DNA of 64,000 bases from CALNBC01 sp040768925. Its GTDB lineage: Bacteria > Bacillota > Clostridia > Christensenellales > CALWSW01. This document shows positions 14,826-23,198 of the stretch, in pieces; position 1 is the stretch's first letter, and each line of letters begins with the position of its first letter. Under the pieces are notes generated by a model, which saw only the letters and a program-made list of their open reading frames with translations, ran no database searches and had not been told where the DNA came from. The stretch is taken from positions 62,001 to 126,000 of the forward strand of contig JAXGLZ010000002.1 in the NCBI GenBank assembly GCA_040768925.1, given 5' to 3'. Both the position numbers and the translations under genes were made by a program.

Positions 14826-16670
14826 TTGGATATGCATGCAAAGGTGGAGCGGCTGCTCTGCCTGGTGGAAAAGCCTGCCCGTTATTCGGGCGGGGAGCTT
14901 GGCGCTGTGATCAAGGACGCGGCAAAGGCCGACGTCCGGTTTTGCATGTGCTTTCCCGATGTTTACGAGGTCGGCATGTCCCACCTCGGCTCAAAAATAC
15001 TTTATTCCCTGATCAACGCCAGGCAGGATTCCTGGTGTGAGCGCGCCTTCGCCCCCTGGGTGGACATGGAAGAAGCCATGCGCAAAGAGGGCGTGCCGCT
15101 CTTTTCCATCGAGAGCAGAACCCCGCTGAAGGCGTTTGACATGCTGGGCTTCACCCTTCAGTACGAGATGAGCTATACCAATATTCTGAACATGCTGGAT
15201 TTGTCGGGAATTCCCCTGCGCGCCAAAGACCGCGAAGAGGACATGCCCGTCATCGCCTTCGGCGGCCCCTGCGCCTGCAACCCCGAACCTCTGGCGCCCT
15301 TTGCGGACCTCTTTATGATCGGCGACGGCGAGGAGGTTACGGGCGAGGTTTTGGACTGCTACGCCGCCTGCAAGCGGGAAGGGAAAGGGAAGGCGTATTT
15401 CCTGCGCAATGCGGCGCAGATCGAGGGCGTATACGTTCCCAAATTCTATACCCCCGTGTATCATGACGACGGAACCTTCGATCATATGGAAGTTGAGCCG
15501 GGCATTCCCCAAAGAATCCGCCGCCGCGTGGTGAAGGATCTGGAAAACACCTTCAACATCACGGAAATGATCGTGCCCTATATGGGGATCGTCCACGACC
15601 GCGTCATGCTCGAGCTTTTCCGCGGCTGCACCCGGGGGTGCCGGTTCTGCCAGGCGGGGTTCCTTTACCGCCCCGTGCGGGAACGCTCGGTGGAAAAACT
15701 GAAAGAGCTCGCCCGCGCCCTTGTGGACCATACGGGGTACGAGGAAATGTCCCTCTCCTCCTTGAGCTCCGGGGATTACCCCTGCCTTGCGGAACTGATC
15801 GAGGAGCTCATCGCCATGTTCAAGAACGAGAAGGTCGCTCTTTCGCTGCCTTCCCTGCGCATCGATTCCTTTGCAAAAAAATACGCGGACGAGCTTTCTT
15901 CCGGCAAAAAGACCGGGCTGACCTTTGCCCCCGAAGCCGGAACCCAGTGCCTTAGAGACGTGATCAACAAGGGCGTGACGGAGGAGGATCTGATCCGCTC
16001 GGTGACGGACGCTTTTGAATCCGGCTGGAGCGGCGTCAAGCTGTATTTCATGATCGGCCTGCCCACGGAAACGGACGAGGACTTGGACGGCATCGCGGAC
16101 CTTGCGGCAAAGGTGCGCTCCGCCTATTTTTCCGTCCCGAAAGAGCGCCGCGCAAAGGGGCTGCGGATCACCGTCAGCGCTTCGGCCTTTGTGCCAAAGC
16201 CCTGCACGCCCTTCCAGTACGTTCCCCAGTGCACGGTGGAAGCGTTCCGGGCTAAGCAGCGGTATCTGCGCGCCAAGCTGAAAGAGGTCAAGGGCGTGGA
16301 GTTCAATTACCACGATTCCGAGCTTTCCTCCCTGGAGGCAGCCTTTGCCCGGGGGGACAGAAGGCTGGCGGAAGTTCTGGAAATCGCCTTCCAAAAAGGA
16401 CGCCGGTTCGATTCCTGGAACGACTGCTTTGACTATGAAAGCTGGCAAAAAGCCTTCGAAGAAGCGGGGGTCGATCTGGCCTTCTACGCGTACAGGCAGC
16501 GCCCGCTGGACGAAAAATGGCCCTGGGGGCATATCGACACCCGCGTCAAAGAGGAATACCTGCAAAACGAATACAAAAAAGCGCTTTGCGCCGAGCGGAC
16601 TAAGGATTGCCGCAAGGGCTGCAACGGTTGCTTTGACAGGGAGAGCTATGCGGATTATTGCGGCATTTAA
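14826..16670 (+). CDS. Radical SAM protein of the TIGR03960 type (uncharacterised)
   Basis: A 614-residue protein. The N-terminal ~230 residues form a B12-binding-like domain; the radical SAM motif CTRGCRFCQAG (CxxxCxxC) is near residue 265, and a Cys-rich tail ends KDCRKGCNGCFD. Family members are found beside, or fused to, the DUF2344 protein encoded next, which overlaps by 23 bases. Start choice: TTG 14826 has AAGGAG seven bases upstream; an ATG two codons later has poorer spacing. A link to tRNA or ribosome modification is inferred from the neighbouring rng, rplU and rpmA. The reaction is unknown. Confidence 0.88.
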   Translation: MDMHAKVERLLCLVEKPARYSGGELGAVIKDAAKADVRFCMCFPDVYEVGMSHLGSKILYSLINARQDSWCERAFAPWVDMEEAMRKEGVPLFSIESRTPLKAFDMLGFTLQYEMSYTNILNMLDLSGIPLRAKDREEDMPVIAFGGPCACNPEPLAPFADLFMIGDGEEVTGEVLDCYAACKREGKGKAYFLRNAAQIEGVYVPKFYTPVYHDDGTFDHMEVEPGIPQRIRRRVVKDLENTFNITEMIVPYMGIVHDRVMLELFRGCTRGCRFCQAGFLYRPVRERSVEKLKELARALVDHTGYEEMSLSSLSSGDYPCLAELIEELIAMFKNEKVALSLPSLRIDSFAKKYADELSSGKKTGLTFAPEAGTQCLRDVINKGVTEEDLIRSVTDAFESGWSGVKLYFMIGLPTETDEDLDGIADLAAKVRSAYFSVPKERRAKGLRITVSASAFVPKPCTPFQYVPQCTVEAFRAKQRYLRAKLKEVKGVEFNYHDSELSSLEAAFARGDRRLAEVLEIAFQKGRRFDSWNDCFDYESWQKAFEEAGVDLAFYAYRQRPLDEKWPWGHIDTRVKEEYLQNEYKKALCAERTKDCRKGCNGCFDRESYADYCGI

Positions 16671-17343
16671 GAAGACTGGCGGGGCGAGGCATATCTCCCA
16701 TCTCGACCTCCAGCGGGCGGTTCAGCGGGCGCTGCGGCGCAGCGCTCTGCCGGTGAGGTACTCTTTGGGGTTCAGCCCCCACCCGGTGCTGTCCTTTGCG
16801 TCGGCCTTGAGCCTTGGCTTCACCAGCCTGGGCGAGGTGATGGACGTCGCCATGGCCGAAAGCGTCTCCGCCGCCGAATTTGAGGAACGGATGACGGTTC
16901 AGCTTCCGCCTTCTTTGGCCCTTGTTTCCGCCCACGAGGTGGAGGATGATTACCCCGGCCTGATGGCACTGGTCGAATCTGCGGATTATGAGGTTCTTGC
17001 CAAGGTGGAAGCGGATCTGACCTTCGATGAATTGAAAACCCGGATCAATACCGTGCTTTCGCGCCCGATCTTGGCGGAAAAGAAGACGAAAGCGGGAATC
17101 AAGGAGCTGGACCTTCGGGAACAGGTGCTTTCCCTTGAGCTTTGCGCGCTGGATGGGGGCATCGCCCGGTTTTTCGCGCGCTGCGACTGCTCCCCCACGG
17201 GAGCGCTCAACCCCAGGCTGTTGTTTGACGCCGTCGCAAAGAGCCTTGGGATCACGGAAGAACCGGAATACTGCCGCCTGGCACTCTGGGCGGATAAAAT
17301 TGGCAGCATGCCCCTTTGGGGCGGGAAGGAGCCGAAAGATTGA
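16648..17343 (+). CDS. Radical SAM-linked protein, DUF2344 / TIGR03936
   Basis: A 231-residue protein starting MRIIAAFKKTGGARHISHLDLQR, the typical opening of this family, including the ISHLD motif and YSLGFSPHP. It is always associated with the upstream type of radical SAM protein and is presumed to be its partner or a substrate-delivery subunit. The ATG has AGGGAG six bases upstream inside the end of the radical SAM gene. Its stop codon overlaps the TTG start of rng. Function unknown. Confidence 0.88.
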   Translation: MRIIAAFKKTGGARHISHLDLQRAVQRALRRSALPVRYSLGFSPHPVLSFASALSLGFTSLGEVMDVAMAESVSAAEFEERMTVQLPPSLALVSAHEVEDDYPGLMALVESADYEVLAKVEADLTFDELKTRINTVLSRPILAEKKTKAGIKELDLREQVLSLELCALDGGIARFFARCDCSPTGALNPRLLFDAVAKSLGITEEPEYCRLALWADKIGSMPLWGGKEPKD

Positions 17344-18872
17344 AGCGGGAAATACTCGTCGACATCAACCCCCACCAGACGAGAGTCGGGATGCTTGAGG
17401 ACGGGGAGCTGGCCGAGCTTTACGTCGAGCGGACCGGCCGGGAACGGCTGGTGGGGAATATCTATAAAGGCTGCGTTCAGAACGTTCTTCCGGGCATGCA
17501 GGCGGCCTTTGTGGATATTGGGCTGGAAAAAAACGCCTTTTTGTACGCCGGGGACATCAACGCCGATAAATCCGTGTTCGACTTTCCGGACAGCCACCAG
17601 TCGGACAAATTCGAAAAAAACATCGTGGATATGGTCCGCCAGGGCCAGGAGATCATCCTGCAGGTCGTCAAGGAGCCCGTGGGAACAAAGGGCGCGCGGG
17701 TGACGACGAACATCACCCTTCCCGGAAGGACCCTTGTGCTGGTGCCCACGGTGAATTACATCGGCGTTTCGCGAAGGATCGAGGACGAGGCGGAGCGCAC
17801 CCGTTTGCGCGAGACCATCGAGCGCATCAAGCCCGCGGAGATGGGCGTGATCGTCCGGACGGCCGCAATCGGCAAAACCGAAGAGGAATTCAAGGCGGAC
17901 CTGACCTTTTTGACAAGGCTGTGGGAGCGCATTTCCAACCGGGGCAGGATCGTCCGCGCCCCCCGGATGATCCACAGCGAGGAACCCCTGGTCTTCCGCA
18001 CGATCAGGGATACTTTCACGCCGGACGTCTCAGCGCTGATCGTCAACGACGAGGAATATTTCGATCGGGTGAAGATCATCGCGGGGATCATTTCTCCCGA
18101 ACTTGCGGACAGGGTGCGGCTCTACGACGGCAGCGAAGACATTTTCGAGCATTACCGGGTGGAAGCCCGGGTGGAAAAGCTGCTTGCCCGGAAGGTCTGG
18201 CTGAAAAACGGCGCGTATATCGTCATCGACCAGACCGAGGCGCTGACCGCGATCGACGTCAACACCGGCAAGTACATCGGCAGCGACAATCTTCAGCAAA
18301 CGCTTTTTGAAACGAACTGCGAAGCCGCCCGGGAAATCGCGCGCCAGCTCCGCCTTCGGGACATCAGCGGCATCATCATCATCGATTTTATTGACATGGA
18401 AAGCCAGGAAAACAAAAACGCCCTGGTGGAGCTTTTGCACGAATGCCTGAAAAACGACCGCACAAAGTCGAATGTTTTGGGCATGACCGGCCTCGGCCTG
18501 GTGGAAATGACGCGGAAGAAGCTGAGAAATCCCCTTTCGGCAACGCTTCAGTCGCCCTGCCCCTATTGCCACGGGGAAGGAAAGGTGCTTTCGGCGGAAA
18601 GCGTGGCGCAGAAGATCCGGCGTTCCCTGCTGCGCGAATTCAGGAACACCAGCATCGCGAGCTTTATCGTCGAGACGCACCCGGACGTCGCAGCCTTCAT
18701 CGAAGGGCGGACGATGGAGGGCATGCCCGTTCTGCCGGAAGAAAAGGGCAGAAGCGTCTATATCTCGCCCGATGCGTGCCGCCATATCGAGGAATACGCG
18801 GTGCGCCCGGTGACGGACCCCCGGGAGCTGGAAAACGCCGCAAGGGGAGAAGGGCTGAAAAAGCTCTCCTGA
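17340..18872 (+). CDS. rng: Ribonuclease E/G family endoribonuclease
   Basis: A 510-residue RNase G-like enzyme: N-terminal split S1 domain (GNIYKGCVQNVLPGMQAAFVDIG), RNase H-like core, catalytic Asp residues in AIDVNTGKYIG and IIIDFIDM, and the zinc-link CPYCHGEG (CxxC). It cleaves single-stranded A/U-rich RNA in rRNA maturation and mRNA decay. It lacks the long C-terminal scaffold of RNase E. The TTG at 17340 has AAGGAG eight bases upstream and overlaps the previous stop; an earlier in-frame TTG at 17316 is less well placed. Part of a conserved cluster leading into rplU and rpmA. Confidence 0.95.
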   Translation: MKREILVDINPHQTRVGMLEDGELAELYVERTGRERLVGNIYKGCVQNVLPGMQAAFVDIGLEKNAFLYAGDINADKSVFDFPDSHQSDKFEKNIVDMVRQGQEIILQVVKEPVGTKGARVTTNITLPGRTLVLVPTVNYIGVSRRIEDEAERTRLRETIERIKPAEMGVIVRTAAIGKTEEEFKADLTFLTRLWERISNRGRIVRAPRMIHSEEPLVFRTIRDTFTPDVSALIVNDEEYFDRVKIIAGIISPELADRVRLYDGSEDIFEHYRVEARVEKLLARKVWLKNGAYIVIDQTEALTAIDVNTGKYIGSDNLQQTLFETNCEAAREIARQLRLRDISGIIIIDFIDMESQENKNALVELLHECLKNDRTKSNVLGMTGLGLVEMTRKKLRNPLSATLQSPCPYCHGEGKVLSAESVAQKIRRSLLREFRNTSIASFIVETHPDVAAFIEGRTMEGMPVLPEEKGRSVYISPDACRHIEEYAVRPVTDPRELENAARGEGLKKLS

Positions 18873-18897
18873 TCCCGCAGGATCCCTCATTTTTCGA

Positions 18898-18927
18898 TTG
18901 ACAGGCCTTCATTTACAATGATATAAT
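18898..18927 (+). promoter_or_regulatory. Near-consensus sigma-A promoter of rplU
   Basis: TTGACA (18898-18903), 18 bases, TATAAT (18922-18927). Both hexamers match consensus exactly. Confidence 0.9.
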
Positions 18928-18933
18928 TCTTCG

Positions 18934-19010
18934 GTAAGCCGCTCGGAACCGGCAGCTAACTCATGGGCTTTTCACCCATGGGCCGTTTTTCGGCGAGTCT
19001 GTTAACAGGA
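18934..19010 (+). ncRNA. Candidate L21 leader (ribosomal-protein leader RNA)
   Basis: The ~85-base 5' leader between the promoter and rplU folds into small hairpins, the last being CATGGG/CCCATG (18962-18967 with 18975-18980) followed by GGCCGTTTTT. Firmicute rplU operons commonly carry an L21 leader thought to mediate autoregulation. The assignment here rests on position and on a hairpin with a T-run, not on a covariance match. Confidence 0.6.
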
Positions 19011-19021
19011 GGTGCGCAAAC

Positions 19022-19327
19022 ATGTACGCTATAGTCAAGACCGGCGGTAAGCAGTACAGGGTCGCCGAAGGCGACGTGCTGAACGTCGAGAAGCTCGATG
19101 CGGAAATTGGCGCCGAAGTCTCACTGGATGTGCTCATGCTCGTCGATGGCGAGAACGTCGTGGTCGGCAAGCCCGTCGTAGCCGACGCGAATGTGGTGGC
19201 CAAGGTCGTGGAACACGGCAAGGGCGAGAAGGTCATCGTCTTCAAGTATAAGCCCAAGAAAGACTACCGCAAAAAGCAGGGCCATCGTCAGCCCTATACC
19301 AAGCTCGAAATCGTTTCCGTCAAGTAA
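19022..19327 (+). CDS. rplU: 50S ribosomal protein L21
   Basis: A 101-residue bL21 starting MYAIVKTGGKQYRVAEGD, with the C-terminal YRKKQGHRQPYTKLEI segment that contacts 23S rRNA. AGGAGGTG precedes the ATG. It is the first gene of rplU-prp-rpmA, with its own strong promoter and a structured leader. Confidence 0.99.
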   Translation: MYAIVKTGGKQYRVAEGDVLNVEKLDAEIGAEVSLDVLMLVDGENVVVGKPVVADANVVAKVVEHGKGEKVIVFKYKPKKDYRKKQGHRQPYTKLEIVSVK

Positions 19328-19328
19328 A

Positions 19329-19664
19329 ATGACCACGGTCATCCTTGACATCCTGCCTTCGGGCCAAATCTCCGGCTTTTGCTCCAAAGGGCACGCAAAA
19401 TACGCGGAGCCGGGTTCGGATATCGTCTGCGCCGGGATCTCCGCGATCCTCCAAACGGCCTATTTGGGCCTTACCCGGGTCGCTAAGCTGTTTGCCGGGT
19501 TGGAGATGAAAGACGGCGAAATGACCGTCGTCCTCGAACGGGCGCTTCCCGAACGAGAAAGGCGCGAGGCCGACATCATTCTGGAAACGATGCGGCAAGG
19601 GCTTTTAAGCCTGAAAGAAGCATACCCCGAATACCTCAACATCGACGAACGGAGGTGTAACTAA
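19329..19664 (+). CDS. prp: Ribosomal-processing cysteine protease Prp
   Basis: A 111-residue protein of the DUF464 family. The catalytic His is in GHAKYAEPG and the catalytic Cys in DIVCAGIS. In Firmicutes Prp removes the N-terminal extension of ribosomal protein L27. The gene sits between rplU and rpmA, and the downstream L27 carries a cleavable extension, so substrate and protease are consistent. It starts one base after the rplU stop and overlaps rpmA by one base. Confidence 0.95.
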   Translation: MTTVILDILPSGQISGFCSKGHAKYAEPGSDIVCAGISAILQTAYLGLTRVAKLFAGLEMKDGEMTVVLERALPERERREADIILETMRQGLLSLKEAYPEYLNIDERRCN

Positions 19665-19960
19665 TGTTCAAAATGATATTGCAGCTTTTCGCTCACAAAA
19701 AGGGTGGCGGCAGTTCCAAAAACGGCCGTGACAGCCATGCCCAGCGCCTTGGCGCCAAGCGGGGCGACGGCCAGTTCGTGCTCGCCGGCAATATCCTCGT
19801 CCGCCAGCGCGGAACGAAGATCCATCCCGGAACGAACGTGGGCATCGGCAGCGACGATACCCTCTTTGCCAAGGTCAGCGGCGTCGTGCGCTTTGAGCGT
19901 CTCGGCCGCGACAGGAAGCAGGTCAGCGTCTATCCCGAAGCGGAAGCCGCGGCCAACTAA
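19664..19960 (+). CDS. rpmA: 50S ribosomal protein L27 with Prp-cleavable N-terminus
   Basis: A 98-residue bL27. The N-terminus MFKMILQLFAHKKGGGSSKNG carries the Firmicute extension; Prp cleavage is expected after LQLF, exposing AHKKGGGS, which reaches the peptidyl transferase centre. The usual second Phe of the LQFF motif is Leu-Phe here. GGAGG lies 8 bases before the ATG, inside prp. Confidence 0.98.
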   Translation: MFKMILQLFAHKKGGGSSKNGRDSHAQRLGAKRGDGQFVLAGNILVRQRGTKIHPGTNVGIGSDDTLFAKVSGVVRFERLGRDRKQVSVYPEAEAAAN

Positions 19961-19977
19961 AGCTTTTGCGCTATTCA

Positions 19978-20012
19978 GGGCAGCAGACGATCCTCTGCTG
20001 CCCTTCATCGTT
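19978..20012 (+). terminator. Terminator after rpmA
   Basis: A 10-bp GC-rich stem (19978-19987 with 19994-20003) and a CGATCC loop, followed by TTCATCGTTATT. The T-run is weak, so some read-through into the glycosylase gene is likely. Confidence 0.65.
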
Positions 20013-20033
20013 ATTACAGATGGAAAGACGGCC

Positions 20034-20876
20034 ATGATCCTGACAGCAAATCACTTTAATCTGGAAAGAACCCTCAACTGCGGCCAGGCTTTTCGGTGGA
20101 AACCCCAAAAGGACGGCTGCTGGTTCGGCGTCGCGCTGGACAGACCTCTTTTGATCAGGCAGTTTGGGGATACCCTTGATCTGTCCGCCTCTGTAGAGGA
20201 CAGGGAATTCTGGCGCGGCTATTTCGCGCTGGACCGGGATTACGGCGAGGTGGAAGCCCTGCTGGCCTCCGATCCCCAGACCGCCCCAGCCATCGATTGC
20301 AGCGGCGGGATGAGGATCCTCCGTCAGCATCCCTACGAGGCGCTGATTTCCTTTGTCGTTTCCCAGAACAACAACGTCAAGCGCATCACAGGGATCATCG
20401 AAGGCCTGTGCGCCGCCTATGGCGAAAAGGGCCGGCATATGGGGATGGACTATTGCGCCTTCCCAAAGAGCGAAGCTTTGGCAAAAGCCACCGTCAAAGA
20501 GCTGGAACTGCTCGGAACGGGCTACCGCGCGCCTTACATCATCCATTGCGCCCAAAGAATCCGGGACGGGTATGACCTTGACGGTTTGCGCGCCCTTTCT
20601 TTTGAGCAGGCAAAAAAAGAGCTGATGGGCCTGAAGGGCGTCGGCCCAAAGGTCGCCGAATGCGTGATGCTCTTTTCTTTGGGGTTTGACGCCGCCTTCC
20701 CGGTGGACGTTTGGGTAAAACGCATTTCCGCCTGGCTTTATCCTGGCAAAGACGGCGGCGTCGCCGCAAAGGCCGCCGCGGAACGCTTCGGCTGCTGGGC
20801 GGGAGCGGCCCAGCAATACCTTTTTCATTACGCGCGCACCGTTGGGCTCAAGCCCGTTGAGGATAAAAAGGCATGA
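20034..20876 (+). CDS. OGG1-type 8-oxoguanine DNA glycosylase / AP lyase
   Basis: A 280-residue HhH-GPD glycosylase with the OGG N-terminal domain (TLNCGQAFRW). The helix-hairpin-helix LKGVGPKVAECVMLF supplies the catalytic Lys, and PVDVWVKRI supplies the catalytic Asp. It removes oxidised guanine opposite C and nicks the abasic site. The frame is open into rpmA, but the ATG at 20034 begins the recognisable domain. It overlaps the next gene by 4 bases (ATGA). Confidence 0.92.
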   Translation: MILTANHFNLERTLNCGQAFRWKPQKDGCWFGVALDRPLLIRQFGDTLDLSASVEDREFWRGYFALDRDYGEVEALLASDPQTAPAIDCSGGMRILRQHPYEALISFVVSQNNNVKRITGIIEGLCAAYGEKGRHMGMDYCAFPKSEALAKATVKELELLGTGYRAPYIIHCAQRIRDGYDLDGLRALSFEQAKKELMGLKGVGPKVAECVMLFSLGFDAAFPVDVWVKRISAWLYPGKDGGVAAKAAAERFGCWAGAAQQYLFHYARTVGLKPVEDKKA

Positions 20877-21586
20877 TAGGAATATTGATCAATTCGCTGG
20901 CGATCCTGCTCGGTGGGGCAATCGGACTCCTTTTCAAATCGAAAATACCAAAAAGGTTTCTCGATATCGTCATGCTGGCTCTGCCCTTTGCGATCGCCGT
21001 CATCGGTATTTCCGGCGCGATCGCGACCAAAGATATGCTGGGCATGATCCTCTGCCTGGTCGTGGGCTCGATCGCAGGAGAGGCCATGGGGATCGAAAAG
21101 GGCCTGAACAGATTGGGGGACGACCTGAGAAAAAGGGTGTCCAAAAACGGGGAATCCTCCGGATTTACGGACGCTTTCGTGGCGTCGTCCCTGCTTTTTT
21201 GCGTGGGTTCGATGGCGATCATGGGCTCGCTTGAGGCCGGGATCTCCAACAATTACGACATTCTGCTTTCCAAATCCCTGCTGGATGGGATTTCCGCCGT
21301 TTCCTTCGCGGCCACGATGGGATTCGGCGTGCTGTTTTCCGCGCTGCCGGTCTTTTTTTACCAGGGCGCGATCACCCTGCTGGCAAACACCGTTTCCCCG
21401 CTTCTTGGCCCCGCGGTTGTGACGGAAATGAGCGCCGTCGGCGGCGTGCTGATCATGGCGCTTTCCGTCAATATGCTGGAGCTTCGGCCGAAAAAAATTC
21501 CCACGGGCAACATGCTGCCCGCCATCCTGCTCCCCATCGCCTATCAGCCCCTTGTTCAGTGGATTTCCACCCTGTTCCACGGTTGA
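20873..21586 (+). CDS. DUF554 integral membrane protein (YqgA/YdfK-like)
   Basis: A 237-residue membrane protein with about seven hydrophobic segments. It shows the DUF554 pattern: N-terminal INSLAILLGGAIGLLFKSKIPKRF, the EAMGIEKGLNRLGDDLRKR loop and FVASSLLFCVGSMAIMGSLEAG. The function of the family is unknown; transport is often assumed. It is coupled to the glycosylase gene by a 4-base overlap. Its stop codon lies inside the -35 of guaB. Confidence 0.85.
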   Translation: MIGILINSLAILLGGAIGLLFKSKIPKRFLDIVMLALPFAIAVIGISGAIATKDMLGMILCLVVGSIAGEAMGIEKGLNRLGDDLRKRVSKNGESSGFTDAFVASSLLFCVGSMAIMGSLEAGISNNYDILLSKSLLDGISAVSFAATMGFGVLFSALPVFFYQGAITLLANTVSPLLGPAVVTEMSAVGGVLIMALSVNMLELRPKKIPTGNMLPAILLPIAYQPLVQWISTLFHG

Positions 21587-21611
21587 CAGCAAAGGTTCGG
21601 AATGATAAACT
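21583..21611 (+). promoter_or_regulatory. Sigma-A promoter of guaB
   Basis: TTGACA (21583-21588), 17 bases, TAAACT (21606-21611). A 47-base AT-rich leader follows. I see no purine riboswitch in it. Confidence 0.8.
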
Positions 21612-21658
21612 AATCGTCAATTATTTAATTTTTACTTCTAATTTTGATGGAGGTCAGA

Positions 21659-23113
21659 ATGCAGGATAAAATTGTAAAAGAGGGGCTTACCTTTGACGAC
21701 GTACTCCTGATTCCGGGAAAGTCGGAGGTTTTGCCCAAGGACGTCGATCTTTCCACCAAGCTGACGGACACGATCAGGCTGAACATACCCCTGCTTTCCG
21801 CCGCGATGGATACGGTGACGGAAGCGCGGCTGGCCATCGCCATGGCCAGGGCGGGCGGAATCGGCATCATTCACAAGAACATGTCCATTTCAGACCAGGC
21901 CGCGGATGTCGACAAGGTCAAGCGCAGCGAGCACGGCGTCATCGTGGACCCGTTCTTCCTTTCGCCCGACCACCGCGTCTCGGACGCCATGGCCCTGATG
22001 GCGAGGTACAAGATTTCCGGCGTGCCGATCACGGTCGGCACAAAGCTGGTGGGCATTCTGACCAACCGCGACCTCCGCTTTGAGGACGATTTCAACCGCC
22101 CGATCAAGGAGGTCATGACCAGCGAGAACCTCATCACCGCGCCCGAGGGCACGGATCTTGCCGCGGCCCAGAAGATCCTGAAGAAGCACCGGATCGAGAA
22201 ACTGCCCATCGTGGACGAGGCTTACAACCTCAAGGGCCTGATCACGATCAAAGATATCGAAAAAGCGATCCAGTACCCCCATTCGGCAAAGGACAGCAAC
22301 GGCCGCCTGATCGTCGGCGCCGCGGTCGGACCGACGAAGGATATGATGGACCGGGTTGCCGCCCTCGTCGCTGCAAAAGTGGACCTTATCGCCATCGATA
22401 CCGCTCACGGGCATCACATCAACGTCCTTCGCGCGGTGGAAACCATAAGGAACGCTTACTCCAAAATTTCTATCATGGCGGGGAACGTGGCGACGGCTGA
22501 AGGCGCTGAGGACCTTGCCAAAGCCGGCGCGAATTGCGTCAAGGTGGGCATGGGGCCGGGCTCCATCTGCACAACCCGCGTGGTCTCCGGCACCGGCGTT
22601 CCCCAGATCACCGCGGTTATGGACTGCGCCGAGGCTGCGGGCAAATACGGCGTTCCCATCGTTGCGGACGGCGGGATCAAATACTCCGGCGATATCGTCA
22701 AGGCGATCGCGGCCGGCGCTTCCGCCTGCATGATGGGCAGCCTTCTCGCCGGAACCCAGGAAAGCCCGGGCGAAACGGAGATTTATCAGGGCCGCCAGTT
22801 CAAGGTTTATCGCGGGATGGGCTCGATGGCGGCCATGTCCAAAGGCAGCAAGGACCGTTACTTCCAGGAGGACGCCGAAAAACTGGTTCCCGAAGGGGTG
22901 GAAGGCCGCGTTCCCTACAAAGGGCCGCTGGCGGACACGATTTTCCAGCTTTGCGGCGGGCTGCGCTCCGGCATGGGCTATTGCGGAACGCCGGATATCG
23001 AATCCCTGCGCAACAACGCCAGATTCATGCGGATCACCAACGCTTCTTTGATCGAAAGCCATCCCCACGACATCTCGATCACCAAGGAAGCCCCGAATTA
23101 CTCGATCCACTGA
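21659..23113 (+). CDS. guaB: Inosine-5'-monophosphate dehydrogenase
   Basis: A 484-residue IMPDH, the rate-limiting step to guanine nucleotides (IMP to XMP with NAD+). The catalytic loop is GPGSICTTRVV with the active-site Cys. Two CBS domains occupy about residues 95-205. The flap has the conserved GRVPYKGP. The ATG at 21659 has TGGAGG five bases upstream; a TTG five codons earlier is too close to the ribosome site. Monocistronic, with its own promoter. Confidence 0.98.
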   Translation: MQDKIVKEGLTFDDVLLIPGKSEVLPKDVDLSTKLTDTIRLNIPLLSAAMDTVTEARLAIAMARAGGIGIIHKNMSISDQAADVDKVKRSEHGVIVDPFFLSPDHRVSDAMALMARYKISGVPITVGTKLVGILTNRDLRFEDDFNRPIKEVMTSENLITAPEGTDLAAAQKILKKHRIEKLPIVDEAYNLKGLITIKDIEKAIQYPHSAKDSNGRLIVGAAVGPTKDMMDRVAALVAAKVDLIAIDTAHGHHINVLRAVETIRNAYSKISIMAGNVATAEGAEDLAKAGANCVKVGMGPGSICTTRVVSGTGVPQITAVMDCAEAAGKYGVPIVADGGIKYSGDIVKAIAAGASACMMGSLLAGTQESPGETEIYQGRQFKVYRGMGSMAAMSKGSKDRYFQEDAEKLVPEGVEGRVPYKGPLADTIFQLCGGLRSGMGYCGTPDIESLRNNARFMRITNASLIESHPHDISITKEAPNYSIH

Positions 23114-23150
23114 CGAATCGCCCGGCAAAACGGAATACAGCGAAAAGAAA

Positions 23151-23181
23151 ATGCCCCGCAGCGCGAGAATCTGCGGGGCAT
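23151..23181 (-). terminator. Terminator between guaB and the convergent lipoprotein gene
   Basis: An 11-bp stem (23151-23161 with 23171-23181) with a CGCGAGAAT loop. On the - strand it is followed by TTTCTTTTCG, so it terminates the leftward operon. It may also act on guaB. Confidence 0.8.
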
Positions 23182-23198
23182 ACGCTTATTCAACCCTG

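Noticed and set aside
21612..21658. Purine riboswitch before guaB
   Set aside because: The leader is only ~47 bases and has no aptamer-like structure.
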